Below, one piece after another: positions 1-7,186 of a stretch of DNA of 64,000 bases; position 1 is the stretch's first letter; each line of letters opens with the position of its first letter. This DNA is from CAVSRC01 sp963781775 (GTDB taxonomy: Bacteria > Pseudomonadota > Alphaproteobacteria > Rhizobiales > Kaistiaceae), in contig CAWAHE010000026.1 in assembly GCA_963781775.1 (NCBI GenBank), positions 175,291 through 239,290 of the forward strand, in the 5' to 3' direction. The translations under genes and the position numbers were made by a program. The notes beneath the pieces are model-generated. The model ran no database searches and was not told where the DNA came from. It was given only the letters and a program-made list of their open reading frames with translations.

Positions 1-78
1 CGAGGATCAGGTGCTGCCCTCCGGCGGCACTTTTTAGTTTTGGGCTTTGAAAACGGATCGGCCTCGGGGCCGCAGGCG

Positions 79-1278
79 ATGAACAAGGACAATTCGCCCC
101 TCTTCGACACCTTTGCGCGCGCGCCGATCGCCTTCGTGCGCGGCGAAGGCGCGTGGGTGGAGACCACCGACGGTCGCAAGCTGCTCGATTTCTCGGGTGG
201 CGTCGCCGTCAATTCGCTGGGTCACGCCCATCCGGCTCTGGTCAAGGCACTGACTGAGCAGGCCGGCAAGCTCTGGCATGTCTCCAATCTGTACCGCATT
301 CCCGAACAGGAGGCGCTCGCCGCCAAGTTCGTGGGCGACAGCTTCGCGGACAAGGTCTTCTTCTGCAATTCCGGCGCGGAAGCCGTCGAGTGCGCCATCA
401 AGACGGCACGCCGCTATCAATTCGTCAGCGGCCATCCGGAGCGCACGAACATCATCACGTTCGCGGGCGCCTTCCATGGGCGGACGCTGGCGACGCTCGC
501 CGCCACCGGCAATCCAAAGTATCAGGAAGGCTTCGGACCGGCGCCGCAGGGCTTCGTTCAGGTGCCGCTCGGCGACCTCAAGGCCGTCGAGGCCGCAATC
601 GGGCCCGAGACCGCGGCGATCATGGTCGAACCGATTCAGGGTGAGGGCGGCATCCGCCTCGTCGCCAGTCAGTTCCTGCGTGAACTCAGGGCGCTCTGCG
701 ACAAGAACGGGCTGCTGCTCGTGTTCGACGAGGTGCAGACCGGCGTCGGCCGCACCGGCAAGTTCTTCGCCTATGAATGGTCGGGCGTGAAGCCGGACAT
801 CATGTCGCTTGCCAAGGGCATCGCCGGCGGCTTCCCGCTGGGCGCCTGTCTCGCCACCGCCGAGGCGGCCAAGGGCATGACGCCGGGCACCCACGGCTCG
901 ACCTTCGGCGGCAATCCGCTGGCCATGGCGGTCGGCAAGGCGACTGTCGACATCATCTCCGATCCCGGCTTCCTCGAGACCGTCCGCAAGCGCGGGCTCT
1001 ATCTCAAGCAGCGGCTGGCCGCAGTGGTCGACGCTCATCCCGATGTCGTCGCCGAGATTCGCGGCGAGGGCCTGCTGGTCGGCATACGCTGCATCAAGCC
1101 GGTGGCCGAAGTCGTCACGGCGCTTCGCGACAACGGGCTGCTTGCGGCCGGCGCCGGCGAGAACGTCGTCCGGTTGTTGCCGCCGCTCAATGTCAGCGAG
1201 GCCGAGATCGACGAGGCGATTTCCCGCCTCGATGGAGCGCTGACGGCGCTTTCGCCGGCCACGGCAACGGCGGAGTAG
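79..1278 (+). CDS. argD: Acetylornithine/succinyldiaminopimelate aminotransferase ArgD
   Basis: PLP-dependent class III aminotransferase that converts N-acetylglutamate semialdehyde to N-acetylornithine in arginine synthesis, in the cytoplasm. The protein has the family length of about 400 residues. Visible motifs are the cofactor-site run FDEVQTGVGRTG and the Schiff-base lysine in SLAKGIAGGFPLG (about K246). The ATG at 79 (MNKDNSPLF) matches family N termini; an in-frame ATG at 40 would add 13 unlikely residues. The gene ends 11 bases before argF and is clearly co-transcribed with it. Bases 2-37 could be the 3' tail of an upstream gene (an open frame ending in TAG), but that is too short to identify. 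Confidence 0.95.
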   Translation: MNKDNSPLFDTFARAPIAFVRGEGAWVETTDGRKLLDFSGGVAVNSLGHAHPALVKALTEQAGKLWHVSNLYRIPEQEALAAKFVGDSFADKVFFCNSGAEAVECAIKTARRYQFVSGHPERTNIITFAGAFHGRTLATLAATGNPKYQEGFGPAPQGFVQVPLGDLKAVEAAIGPETAAIMVEPIQGEGGIRLVASQFLRELRALCDKNGLLLVFDEVQTGVGRTGKFFAYEWSGVKPDIMSLAKGIAGGFPLGACLATAEAAKGMTPGTHGSTFGGNPLAMAVGKATVDIISDPGFLETVRKRGLYLKQRLAAVVDAHPDVVAEIRGEGLLVGIRCIKPVAEVVTALRDNGLLAAGAGENVVRLLPPLNVSEAEIDEAISRLDGALTALSPATATAE

Positions 1279-1289
1279 GGGGTGCGCCG

Positions 1290-2207
1290 ATGGTTCACCA
1301 CTTCCTCGATATCGCCGACCTCGATTCGGCCACGCTAAGAGCCATTCTCGACGAGAGCCGGGAGCTGAAGCGCGTCCGCCGCACGCCCGCGGCGCCGAAG
1401 CCGCTCGCCGGCAAGACCCTCGCCATGATCTTCGACAAGCAATCGACGCGCACCCGCGTGTCGTTCGACGTCGGCATGCGCGAGCTCGGTGGCGAGCCGA
1501 TCATGCTGACCGGCAAGGAGATGCAGCTGAGCCGCGAGGAGACGGTCGCCGATACGGCGCGCGTGCTGTCGCGCTACGTCGATGGCATCATGATCCGCAT
1601 CCTCGACCACGAACTGGTCAGGGATCTCGCCGCGAATGCGTCGATTCCGGTGATTAACGGACTGACCCGCCTGTCGCATCCCTGCCAGGTGATGGCCGAT
1701 GTGATGACGTTCGAGGAGAAGAAAGGCCCGATCGCCGGCCGCACGATCGCCTGGATGGGTGACGCCAACAACGTGCTGGCCTCCTGGGTCCACGCCGCGT
1801 CGCGCTTTGATTTCAAGCTCAACGTCGCCTCGCCGCCGGAACTGGCGCCGAAGCCCGCACTGATGGATTGGGCGAAAGCCAACGGTGCGGCGGTGAGCAC
1901 GACTAGCGACCCTCATGCGGCGGCGGCTGGTGCCGATTGCATCGTCACCGATACCTGGGTGTCCATGGGCGACGACGAGCGCGAGCGCCGCCACAATCTG
2001 CTCAAGCCGTATCAGGTGAACGCCCGGCTGATGGCCGATGCCAAGCCGGACGCGATCTTCATGCACTGCCTGCCCGCCCACCGCGGCGAGGAGGTCACCG
2101 ACGAGGTGATCGACGGCCCGGCTTCGGTCGTCTTCGACGAGGCTGAGAACCGGCTGCACGCGCAGAAGGGAATCCTCGCCTGGTGCATGGGTGGACCGCG
2201 GTCGTGA
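1290..2207 (+). CDS. argF: Ornithine carbamoyltransferase ArgF
   Basis: Cytoplasmic enzyme joining carbamoyl phosphate to ornithine to give citrulline. The 305-residue product has the carbamoyl-phosphate loop STRTR (52-56), the HPCQ motif (130-133) and the ornithine-site HCLP (259-262), the standard set for this family. The ATG at 1290 gives MVHHFLDIADL, typical for alphaproteobacteria; the reading frame stays open upstream inside argD but that extension is a shadow. It sits directly after argD, and its TGA overlaps the GTG start of hslO, so argD, argF and hslO form one operon. Confidence 0.96.
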   Translation: MVHHFLDIADLDSATLRAILDESRELKRVRRTPAAPKPLAGKTLAMIFDKQSTRTRVSFDVGMRELGGEPIMLTGKEMQLSREETVADTARVLSRYVDGIMIRILDHELVRDLAANASIPVINGLTRLSHPCQVMADVMTFEEKKGPIAGRTIAWMGDANNVLASWVHAASRFDFKLNVASPPELAPKPALMDWAKANGAAVSTTSDPHAAAAGADCIVTDTWVSMGDDERERRHNLLKPYQVNARLMADAKPDAIFMHCLPAHRGEEVTDEVIDGPASVVFDEAENRLHAQKGILAWCMGGPRS

Positions 2208-3223
2208 CGGTGACGTTCGAACGGGCCGGTGAGCCGATCGGGCCGGCGGGCGACGACGCCGTGCGCCCGTTCGAGGTCGCGGCGATCGACGTGCGCGGCC
2301 GGGTGATCCAGATGGGGCCGGTTCTCGACGTGATCCTCGCCCGGCACGACTATCCCACGGCGGTCGCGCGGCTGTTGGCCGAGGCGACCGTGCTGGCCGT
2401 GCTGCTCGGCTCGTCGCTGAAATTCGACGGCAAGTTCATCCTGCAGACCGAGACCGACGGCCCGGTCGACATGCTGGTCGTCGACTACCGCACCAATGGC
2501 GGCATCCGCGCCTACGCCCGTTTCGATGGGGCCGCCGTGACCGCCGCCCAGGCGGCCGGCGCCGCCCGGCCGGGCGAACTGCTCGGCAGCGGCACCCTGG
2601 CCATGACCATCGACCAGGGCGTCCACATGAACCGCTATCAGGGCGTCGTACCGCTGGAAGGCGAGAGCCTTGAGGAAGTGGCTCACACCTATTTCCGCCA
2701 GTCGGAGCAGATACCCACGCGCCTGCGCCTGGCGGTCGCCGAGATGCACGTGCGCGAAGGCGACCGGTTGCGGCACGGATGGCGCGCCGGCGGTCTGCTC
2801 GTCCAGTTTCTGCCCGACGCGCCCGAACGCATGCGCCAGCCGGACCTTCCCGGCGGCGACGCGCCGACCGGCGCGGCACTCGCCGATTTCGAGGAGGACG
2901 ACGCCTGGACCGAGGCCCAGGCGCTGGTCGCAACCGTCCAGGACGACGAACTGACCGATCCGTCGGTTCCGGTCGAAACGCTGCTCTTCCGCCTGTTCCA
3001 TGAGCGCGGGGTGCGGGTTTACCGCGCCGCCGAAGTCCACGACGAATGTTCCTGCTCGCGCGAGCGGGTCGCGGGCCTGCTTGCCAGCTTTTCGGCCGAG
3101 GAAATCGCCGAGAGCACCAAGGACGGCGCCATCTCGGTGACCTGCGAGTTCTGCGGCACGAAATACGACTTCGACCCGGCGGATTTCGCTCAGGAAAGCG
3201 GAACAAGCGATTCAATGCATTGA
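2204..3223 (+). CDS. hslO: Hsp33 redox-regulated chaperone HslO
   Basis: Holdase chaperone switched on by oxidation of a zinc-bound cysteine cluster. The C-terminal cluster is visible as CSC (282, 284) and CEFC (314, 317) when numbered from the GTG at 2204. The N-terminal part carries the family's substrate-binding fold (for example the VLDVILARHDYP stretch). I chose GTG 2204 because it overlaps the argF stop (GTGA); an ATG at 2183 in the same frame is possible and would add seven residues. Linkage to argF is common in alphaproteobacteria and suggests shared transcription rather than shared function. Confidence 0.93.
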   Translation: MTVTFERAGEPIGPAGDDAVRPFEVAAIDVRGRVIQMGPVLDVILARHDYPTAVARLLAEATVLAVLLGSSLKFDGKFILQTETDGPVDMLVVDYRTNGGIRAYARFDGAAVTAAQAAGAARPGELLGSGTLAMTIDQGVHMNRYQGVVPLEGESLEEVAHTYFRQSEQIPTRLRLAVAEMHVREGDRLRHGWRAGGLLVQFLPDAPERMRQPDLPGGDAPTGAALADFEEDDAWTEAQALVATVQDDELTDPSVPVETLLFRLFHERGVRVYRAAEVHDECSCSRERVAGLLASFSAEEIAESTKDGAISVTCEFCGTKYDFDPADFAQESGTSDSMH

Positions 3224-3278
3224 TGAATCGTCGCTGGTTGAATCAGAATCTGAAGACGCGATCAGCCGTCGGTGAGCG

Positions 3279-3671
3279 CTAGTTCACCACCCGGTCGGCA
3301 TTGGGTAGGTCGAGCGAGAACGCCGGAATGGCGATCGAGAACAGCTCGCCCTTGTCGTTCTGCATTTGGTAGGTCCCGACCATGATGCCGGAGGACGTGC
3401 CGAGTGGGCAGCCGCTGGTATAGGCAAACGTCTCGCCCGGCTTCAGAACCGGTTGCTTGCCGATGACGCCGGCGCCGCGCACTTCCTCCGTGCGGCCATT
3501 GGCGTCGGTGATCCGCCAGTGGCGCGAGCGCAGCCGCACCACCTCCTCGCCGAGGTTGGAAATCTCGATGCGGTAGGCCCAGAAATAGCGGCCATCGTCG
3601 GGGGACGACTCCGCCTCGACGAAACTCGGCTCGACCGTCACCTGAATGGCGCGCGTGGTCTCGCGGTACAT
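3279..3671 (-). CDS. apaG: Co2+/Mg2+ efflux protein ApaG
   Basis: A 130-residue single-domain ApaG protein, an immunoglobulin-like beta fold linked genetically to divalent-cation tolerance; its biochemical role is unclear. The sequence shows the family core YFWAYRIEISNLG, the RSRHWRITDANG segment and the C-terminal GxYQM and FSIAIPAFSL strands. ATG 3671 (MYRETTRAI) fits family lengths better than ATG 3695. It lies just downstream of metZ on the same strand with about 75 bases between and may be read from the riboswitch-controlled transcript. Confidence 0.93.
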   Translation of the reverse strand: MYRETTRAIQVTVEPSFVEAESSPDDGRYFWAYRIEISNLGEEVVRLRSRHWRITDANGRTEEVRGAGVIGKQPVLKPGETFAYTSGCPLGTSSGIMVGTYQMQNDKGELFSIAIPAFSLDLPNADRVVN

Positions 3672-3746
3672 GAACGGCTCCAATCTCGCCACCACGCGGA
3701 ATTATGCGACGTGCGCCAGAGTCGTCAATTTCTATCCGCGTTCCGC

Positions 3747-4949
3747 TTACCGGCCCAGTCCGTCGAGCGCGCCGATCAGGTCGTCCGCCAGATCCTCCAC
3801 ATCCTCCAGACCGACCGAAAGGCGCAGCAACCCCTGGGTGATGCCGAGTTCCAGGCGCGCGTCTTCCGACAGGCGTTGGTGGGTGGTGGTCGAGGGGTGC
3901 GTGACGAGGCTCTTGGCGTCGCCGAGGTTGTTGGAGATGCGGATGATCTTCAGCGCGTTCGACATGGCGAAGGCCGCCTTCCGCCCACCCTTCACCTCGA
4001 AGGCGATCATGGTCGATCCGCCGGTCATCTGCCGCTTGACGATGTCCGCCTGCGGATGGTCGGCGCGTCCGGGGTAGAGCACCCGGCCGACGCGCTTGTG
4101 GGCCGCGAGCCGGTCGGCAAGTTCGGCCGCCGTCGCCGACTGGCGCTCGACACGCACGGGCAGCGTCTCCAGCCCCTTGAGCAGCACCCATGCATTGAAC
4201 GGGCTGATCGACGGTCCGGTCTGGCGCAGGAAGGTATGCAGGTTATCGGCAATGAACTTCTGGTCCGACAGGATGATGCCGCCGAGCACCCGGCCCTGAC
4301 CGTCGATATGCTTGGTCGCCGAATAGACGACGACGTCGGCGCCGAGTTGCAGCGGCTTCTGGAAGAGGGGCGTCGCGAAGACGTTGTCGACCACCAGCTT
4401 GGCGCCGGCGGCGTGCGCGATCTCGGCCACCGCCGCGATGTCGATGATGTCGAGCGTCGGGTTGGTCGGGCTCTCCAGGAAGAACGCCTTGGTGTTCTTG
4501 CGCGCTGCCCGCTTCCACTGCTTGAGGTCGTTTCCGTCGATCAGCGTCGACTTGATGCCGTAGCGCGGCAGCAGGTCCTCGATCACGTAGCGGCACGAGC
4601 CGAACAGCGCCTTGGCGGCGACGACATGGTCGCCGGCCTTCAGCCACGACAGGAACACCGAGGTGACCGCCGCCATGCCGCTGGCCGTCGCCCGCGCCGC
4701 GCCGGCGCCTTCCAGCAGGCGCATGCGCTCCTCGAACATGGCAACCGTCGGATTGGCGTAGCGCGAATAGATGAAACCGGGCTCGTCGCCCTTGAAGCGG
4801 CGCTCGGCCTGCTCGGCGGTGTCATAGACGTAGCTCTGGGTGAGGAACATCGCCTCGGAATTCTCGCCGAACTGCGAACGAAGCGTGCCGCCGTGGACCA
4901 ATTGGGTCGCTGGCCTGAGGTGCCGTGTCGCCGTGTTGCCCTTTGCCAT
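3747..4949 (-). CDS. metZ: O-succinylhomoserine sulfhydrylase MetZ
   Basis: PLP enzyme of the Cys/Met metabolism family that makes homocysteine from O-succinylhomoserine and sulfide, the direct sulfhydrylation route to methionine. The 400-residue product has the phosphate-binding SGMAAVTS loop and the PLP lysine K213 in YSATKHIDGQGR. The start at 4949 is preceded by a good ribosome site (GGAAAGGA). Upstream on the same strand are an intrinsic terminator and a SAM-II aptamer, so expression should fall when S-adenosylmethionine is plentiful. The closely related MetB or MetC functions are less likely given the riboswitch and the typical MetZ N terminus. Confidence 0.94.
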   Translation of the reverse strand: MAKGNTATRHLRPATQLVHGGTLRSQFGENSEAMFLTQSYVYDTAEQAERRFKGDEPGFIYSRYANPTVAMFEERMRLLEGAGAARATASGMAAVTSVFLSWLKAGDHVVAAKALFGSCRYVIEDLLPRYGIKSTLIDGNDLKQWKRAARKNTKAFFLESPTNPTLDIIDIAAVAEIAHAAGAKLVVDNVFATPLFQKPLQLGADVVVYSATKHIDGQGRVLGGIILSDQKFIADNLHTFLRQTGPSISPFNAWVLLKGLETLPVRVERQSATAAELADRLAAHKRVGRVLYPGRADHPQADIVKRQMTGGSTMIAFEVKGGRKAAFAMSNALKIIRISNNLGDAKSLVTHPSTTTHQRLSEDARLELGITQGLLRLSVGLEDVEDLADDLIGALDGLGR

Positions 4950-4965
4950 CTCGGTGTCCTTTCCA

Positions 4966-5000
4966 ACAAAAAACCCGGCCGCGAAAATCGGACCGGGTTT
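4966..5000 (-). terminator. Intrinsic terminator in the metZ leader
   Basis: On the minus strand an AACCCGG arm pairs with CCGGGTT, with extra inner pairing of CCG with CGG, followed by a run of six T. It lies between the SAM-II aptamer and the metZ ribosome site, where it would act as the attenuator of the leader transcript. Confidence 0.85.
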
Positions 5001-5012
5001 CCATTCCCATCC

Positions 5013-5068
5013 GACCTTTTAGCGACTTGTTTAACGTGGCTGCAAGCCGGCCGGCTCAAATGACCACG
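5013..5068 (-). promoter_or_regulatory. SAM-II riboswitch upstream of metZ
   Basis: Read on the minus strand, a CGTGG arm (5064-5068) pairs with CCACG across a GC-rich loop containing GCTTGCAG. It is followed by GTTAAACAAG and then the hallmark GTCGCTAAAAGG, which forms the pseudoknot. This matches the SAM-II (SAM-alpha) consensus found before metA, metX and metZ in alphaproteobacteria. It binds S-adenosylmethionine and represses the downstream methionine gene. Here it is followed by an intrinsic terminator, so control is probably at transcription. Confidence 0.92.
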
Positions 5069-5164
5069 AACGGAATTCTCATACGGCCATGTGAACTTGG
5101 CGTCAATCGCGACATCGGCTAAGGCAGGGGGCCGCTTGGCGTGGCGGGTCTGGTGTGGGGTGAC

Positions 5165-6259
5165 ATGACCGAGGAGATACCCGTCGGAATCCTGCCGGCG
5201 CAAGTGATCGAGAAGATGGTCGAGGCGGGCGCGATCGAGACCGCCAGGCGCCTCGATCCCGACCAGATCCAGCCGGCGAGCCTCGATCTGCGGCTTGGCG
5301 ACGTCGCCTACCGTGTGCGCGCGAGCTTCCTGCCCGGGCCGCAGGCCGACGTCGCCGGCCGGCTGGAGAAGCTGAAGCTGCACGAGATCAGCCTGTCCAC
5401 CGGCGCGGTGCTGGAAACCGGCTGCGTCTATATCGTGCCGCTGATGGAGAGCCTGAAGCTGCCGGGCGACGTCAGCGCCGCAGCGAACCCGAAGTCCTCG
5501 ACCGGCCGGCTCGACATCTTCACCCGCATCATCACCGACCGCGCGCGCGAGTTCGACAAGGTGCCGGCGGGCTATGTCGGCCCGCTTTATGTCGAGGTCA
5601 GCCCGCGCACCTTCCCCATCCTGGTGCGTTCGGGCTCGCGCCTGTCGCAGATGCGCTTCCGCACCGGCGACGCTACCCTCGACGACAAGGCACTCATCGC
5701 GCTCCATCGCAAGGAGACGCTGGTCGACGGCGTGCCGCATGTCGACCACGGCCTGACGGTGACCATCGATCTTGGCGGGACGGACGAGGGCATTATCGGC
5801 TACCGCGCCAAGCGCCACACCAGCGTCATCGATGTCGACAAGCGCGCCCTCTACGACCCGGTCGAATTCTGGGAGCCGATCCCGCGTCACTGGTCTTCGG
5901 AACTGATCCTCGACCCCGACCAGTTCTACATCCTCGTGTCGCGTGAGGCGGTGCATGTGCCACCCGACTACGCCGCCGAGATGGTCCCCTTCGACCCGCT
6001 GGTTGGCGAGTTCCGCGTCCACTATGCCGGCTTCTTCGATCCGGGCTTCGGCCACAGCGAGGCCGGTGGCACCGGCAGCCGCGCGGTGCTGGAGGTCAGG
6101 AGCCACGAGGTGCCGTTCATCCTCGAACACGGCCAGACGGTCGGGCGGCTGGTGTACGAGCCGGTAACCGAACGCCCGCAGAAGCTCTATGGCACCGACA
6201 TGGCATCCAACTACCAGGCCCAGGGCCTGAAGCTGTCGAAGCATTTCAAGGCAGTATGA
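5165..6259 (+). CDS. dcd: 2'-deoxycytidine 5'-triphosphate deaminase (long alphaproteobacterial form)
   Basis: dCTP deaminase/dUTPase-superfamily enzyme that supplies dUTP for thymidylate synthesis. The product is about 364 residues, twice the length of the enterobacterial trimeric Dcd, and is the tandem two-domain form known in alphaproteobacteria. The first domain shows PASLDLRLG and the AAANPKSSTGRLD motif; the second shows GHSEAGGTGSRAVLEVRSHEVPF-type residues equivalent to the GWxG and trimer-contact regions. ATG 5165 (MTEEIPVGIL) is preferred to ATG 5141. It stands alone, divergent from metZ, with only a broken gene behind it. Confidence 0.9.
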   Translation: MTEEIPVGILPAQVIEKMVEAGAIETARRLDPDQIQPASLDLRLGDVAYRVRASFLPGPQADVAGRLEKLKLHEISLSTGAVLETGCVYIVPLMESLKLPGDVSAAANPKSSTGRLDIFTRIITDRAREFDKVPAGYVGPLYVEVSPRTFPILVRSGSRLSQMRFRTGDATLDDKALIALHRKETLVDGVPHVDHGLTVTIDLGGTDEGIIGYRAKRHTSVIDVDKRALYDPVEFWEPIPRHWSSELILDPDQFYILVSREAVHVPPDYAAEMVPFDPLVGEFRVHYAGFFDPGFGHSEAGGTGSRAVLEVRSHEVPFILEHGQTVGRLVYEPVTERPQKLYGTDMASNYQAQGLKLSKHFKAV

Positions 6260-6262
6260 GGC

Positions 6263-6460
6263 CTATGCGGTTTCGGCAGGCGCCTTCGCCACCCGCCGCG
6301 CGAACTCGGCAAAAGCCGCGAGCTGTTTGCGGATCAGATCGCGCGTCGCATCGTCGATGAGTTCGCCGGTGGTGTCGTCGATGCGATCGGCGGCCTTCGC
6401 GACAAGCACCTCGGGCTTGTTGAAGACGAATGCGTCGACGAACACGACATCACCTGGCCG
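6263..6460 (-). pseudogene. C-terminal remnant of an NADPH-dependent FMN reductase-like gene
   Basis: The reading frame DVVFVDAFVFNKPEVLV followed by GELIDDATRDLIRKQLAAF resembles the C-terminal helix pair of flavodoxin-fold NAD(P)H-dependent FMN/chromate reductases, in which a conserved asparagine-proline-glutamate turn is followed by an LxDxxTR helix. An in-frame stop lies at 6461-6463 and nothing upstream continues the flavodoxin core or its FMN loop. I read it as a truncated gene lying immediately 3' of dcd. A genuine 60-residue protein from the GTG at 6445 cannot be excluded. The family assignment is from motif memory. Confidence 0.5.
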
Positions 6461-6549
6461 TCAGGTGCGCTGTTCTGATGAGGCCCGTATGCCACCGAGC
6501 AGTGCTGGTGGGAAGCATCGATTGCTCCCATCGCAGAGAACCGAGCTTG

Positions 6550-6860
6550 TTATTGAACGGCTGGTCGTGCACACGCGACACCGTCACGGATGGCGGTCAT
6601 CTTGATCGCATGCCCGGCAATCCGAGTAGGAGGATCAAGCGGCGGTGACGAATCGTTGGGATAGACCCCGTCAGCGTCGCCGGGCGGTCGAGATCGCGGA
6701 AGGCGACCATCGTCGGGTACCGATCCGGTGGCACTTCGGCCTTGGCCTGCGAACGCGCGAGCGTGCGCACGTGCTCCCTCAGCGTGCTTCCCTTCGGGAA
6801 CGAGTCCCGAAACATGTCGAAAGGGATTTGTGCGTCCCAGCCCAGCGTTCCTTTTGGACC
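6550..6860 (-). pseudogene. Broken conserved hypothetical gene
   Basis: The minus strand carries a protein-like segment opening after a TGA at about 6861: WDAQIPFDMFRDSFPKG, STLREHVRTLA and RYPTMVAFRDLDRPATL, with balanced charge and hydrophobicity unlike the alanine/arginine-rich shadow frames around it. At about 6662 the likely continuation (GVYPNDSS and the following AGHAIKMTAIRDGV) moves to another frame, so at least one frameshift is present. No complete start is visible. The YP-hydrophobic-V-x-F-x-D pattern recalls small uncharacterised proteins, but I do not assign a function. Confidence 0.45.
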
Positions 6861-7186
6861 TCAGCAGCGCAAAGACGGGTGCGTGGTCCGGCGCCTCAAC
6901 CACGATGCATGGCCGATAACATGCGCCGCACCGGTGGCGACCATATCCGGAAAAGTCATCATGACCTGATGACGTCCACAGTTGTAGCAGCGGACGCGAT
7001 CACATCAGCCGATAGCGAGGGTGCCGCGCTGATCGCCACGTCTTGTGGCGCGAGATCAAGGGCAGGGCCCGTTCCACGGCCGCATTATAGGACCCGCGCC
7101 GCAACTGCCGCAGATCGAGAGAAACCTCATGACACCGCTCTCCTTGCTCTAGGCAGTGAACGGGGCCGGCAGCGGTTTGGTTCCGC
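6861..7186. other. Intergenic stretch with no recognisable gene
   Basis: About 325 bases between the broken gene and the 3' end of the ATP-dependent ligase. The frames present are short and arginine/alanine-rich; I see no conserved protein, repeat or clear hairpin with a T-run. Together with the two remnants before it this makes a small decayed zone. Confidence 0.5.

Noticed and set aside
34..1038. Long minus-strand frame opposite argD
   Set aside because: Arginine/alanine-rich antisense shadow of a clear gene in GC-rich DNA; no motif of its own.
777..1289. In-frame upstream extension of argF
   Set aside because: Lies inside argD; the conserved ArgF start is the ATG at 1290.
3366..5063. 565-residue plus-strand frame across apaG and metZ
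   Set aside because: Antisense shadow of two recognised genes; would run over the riboswitch and terminator.
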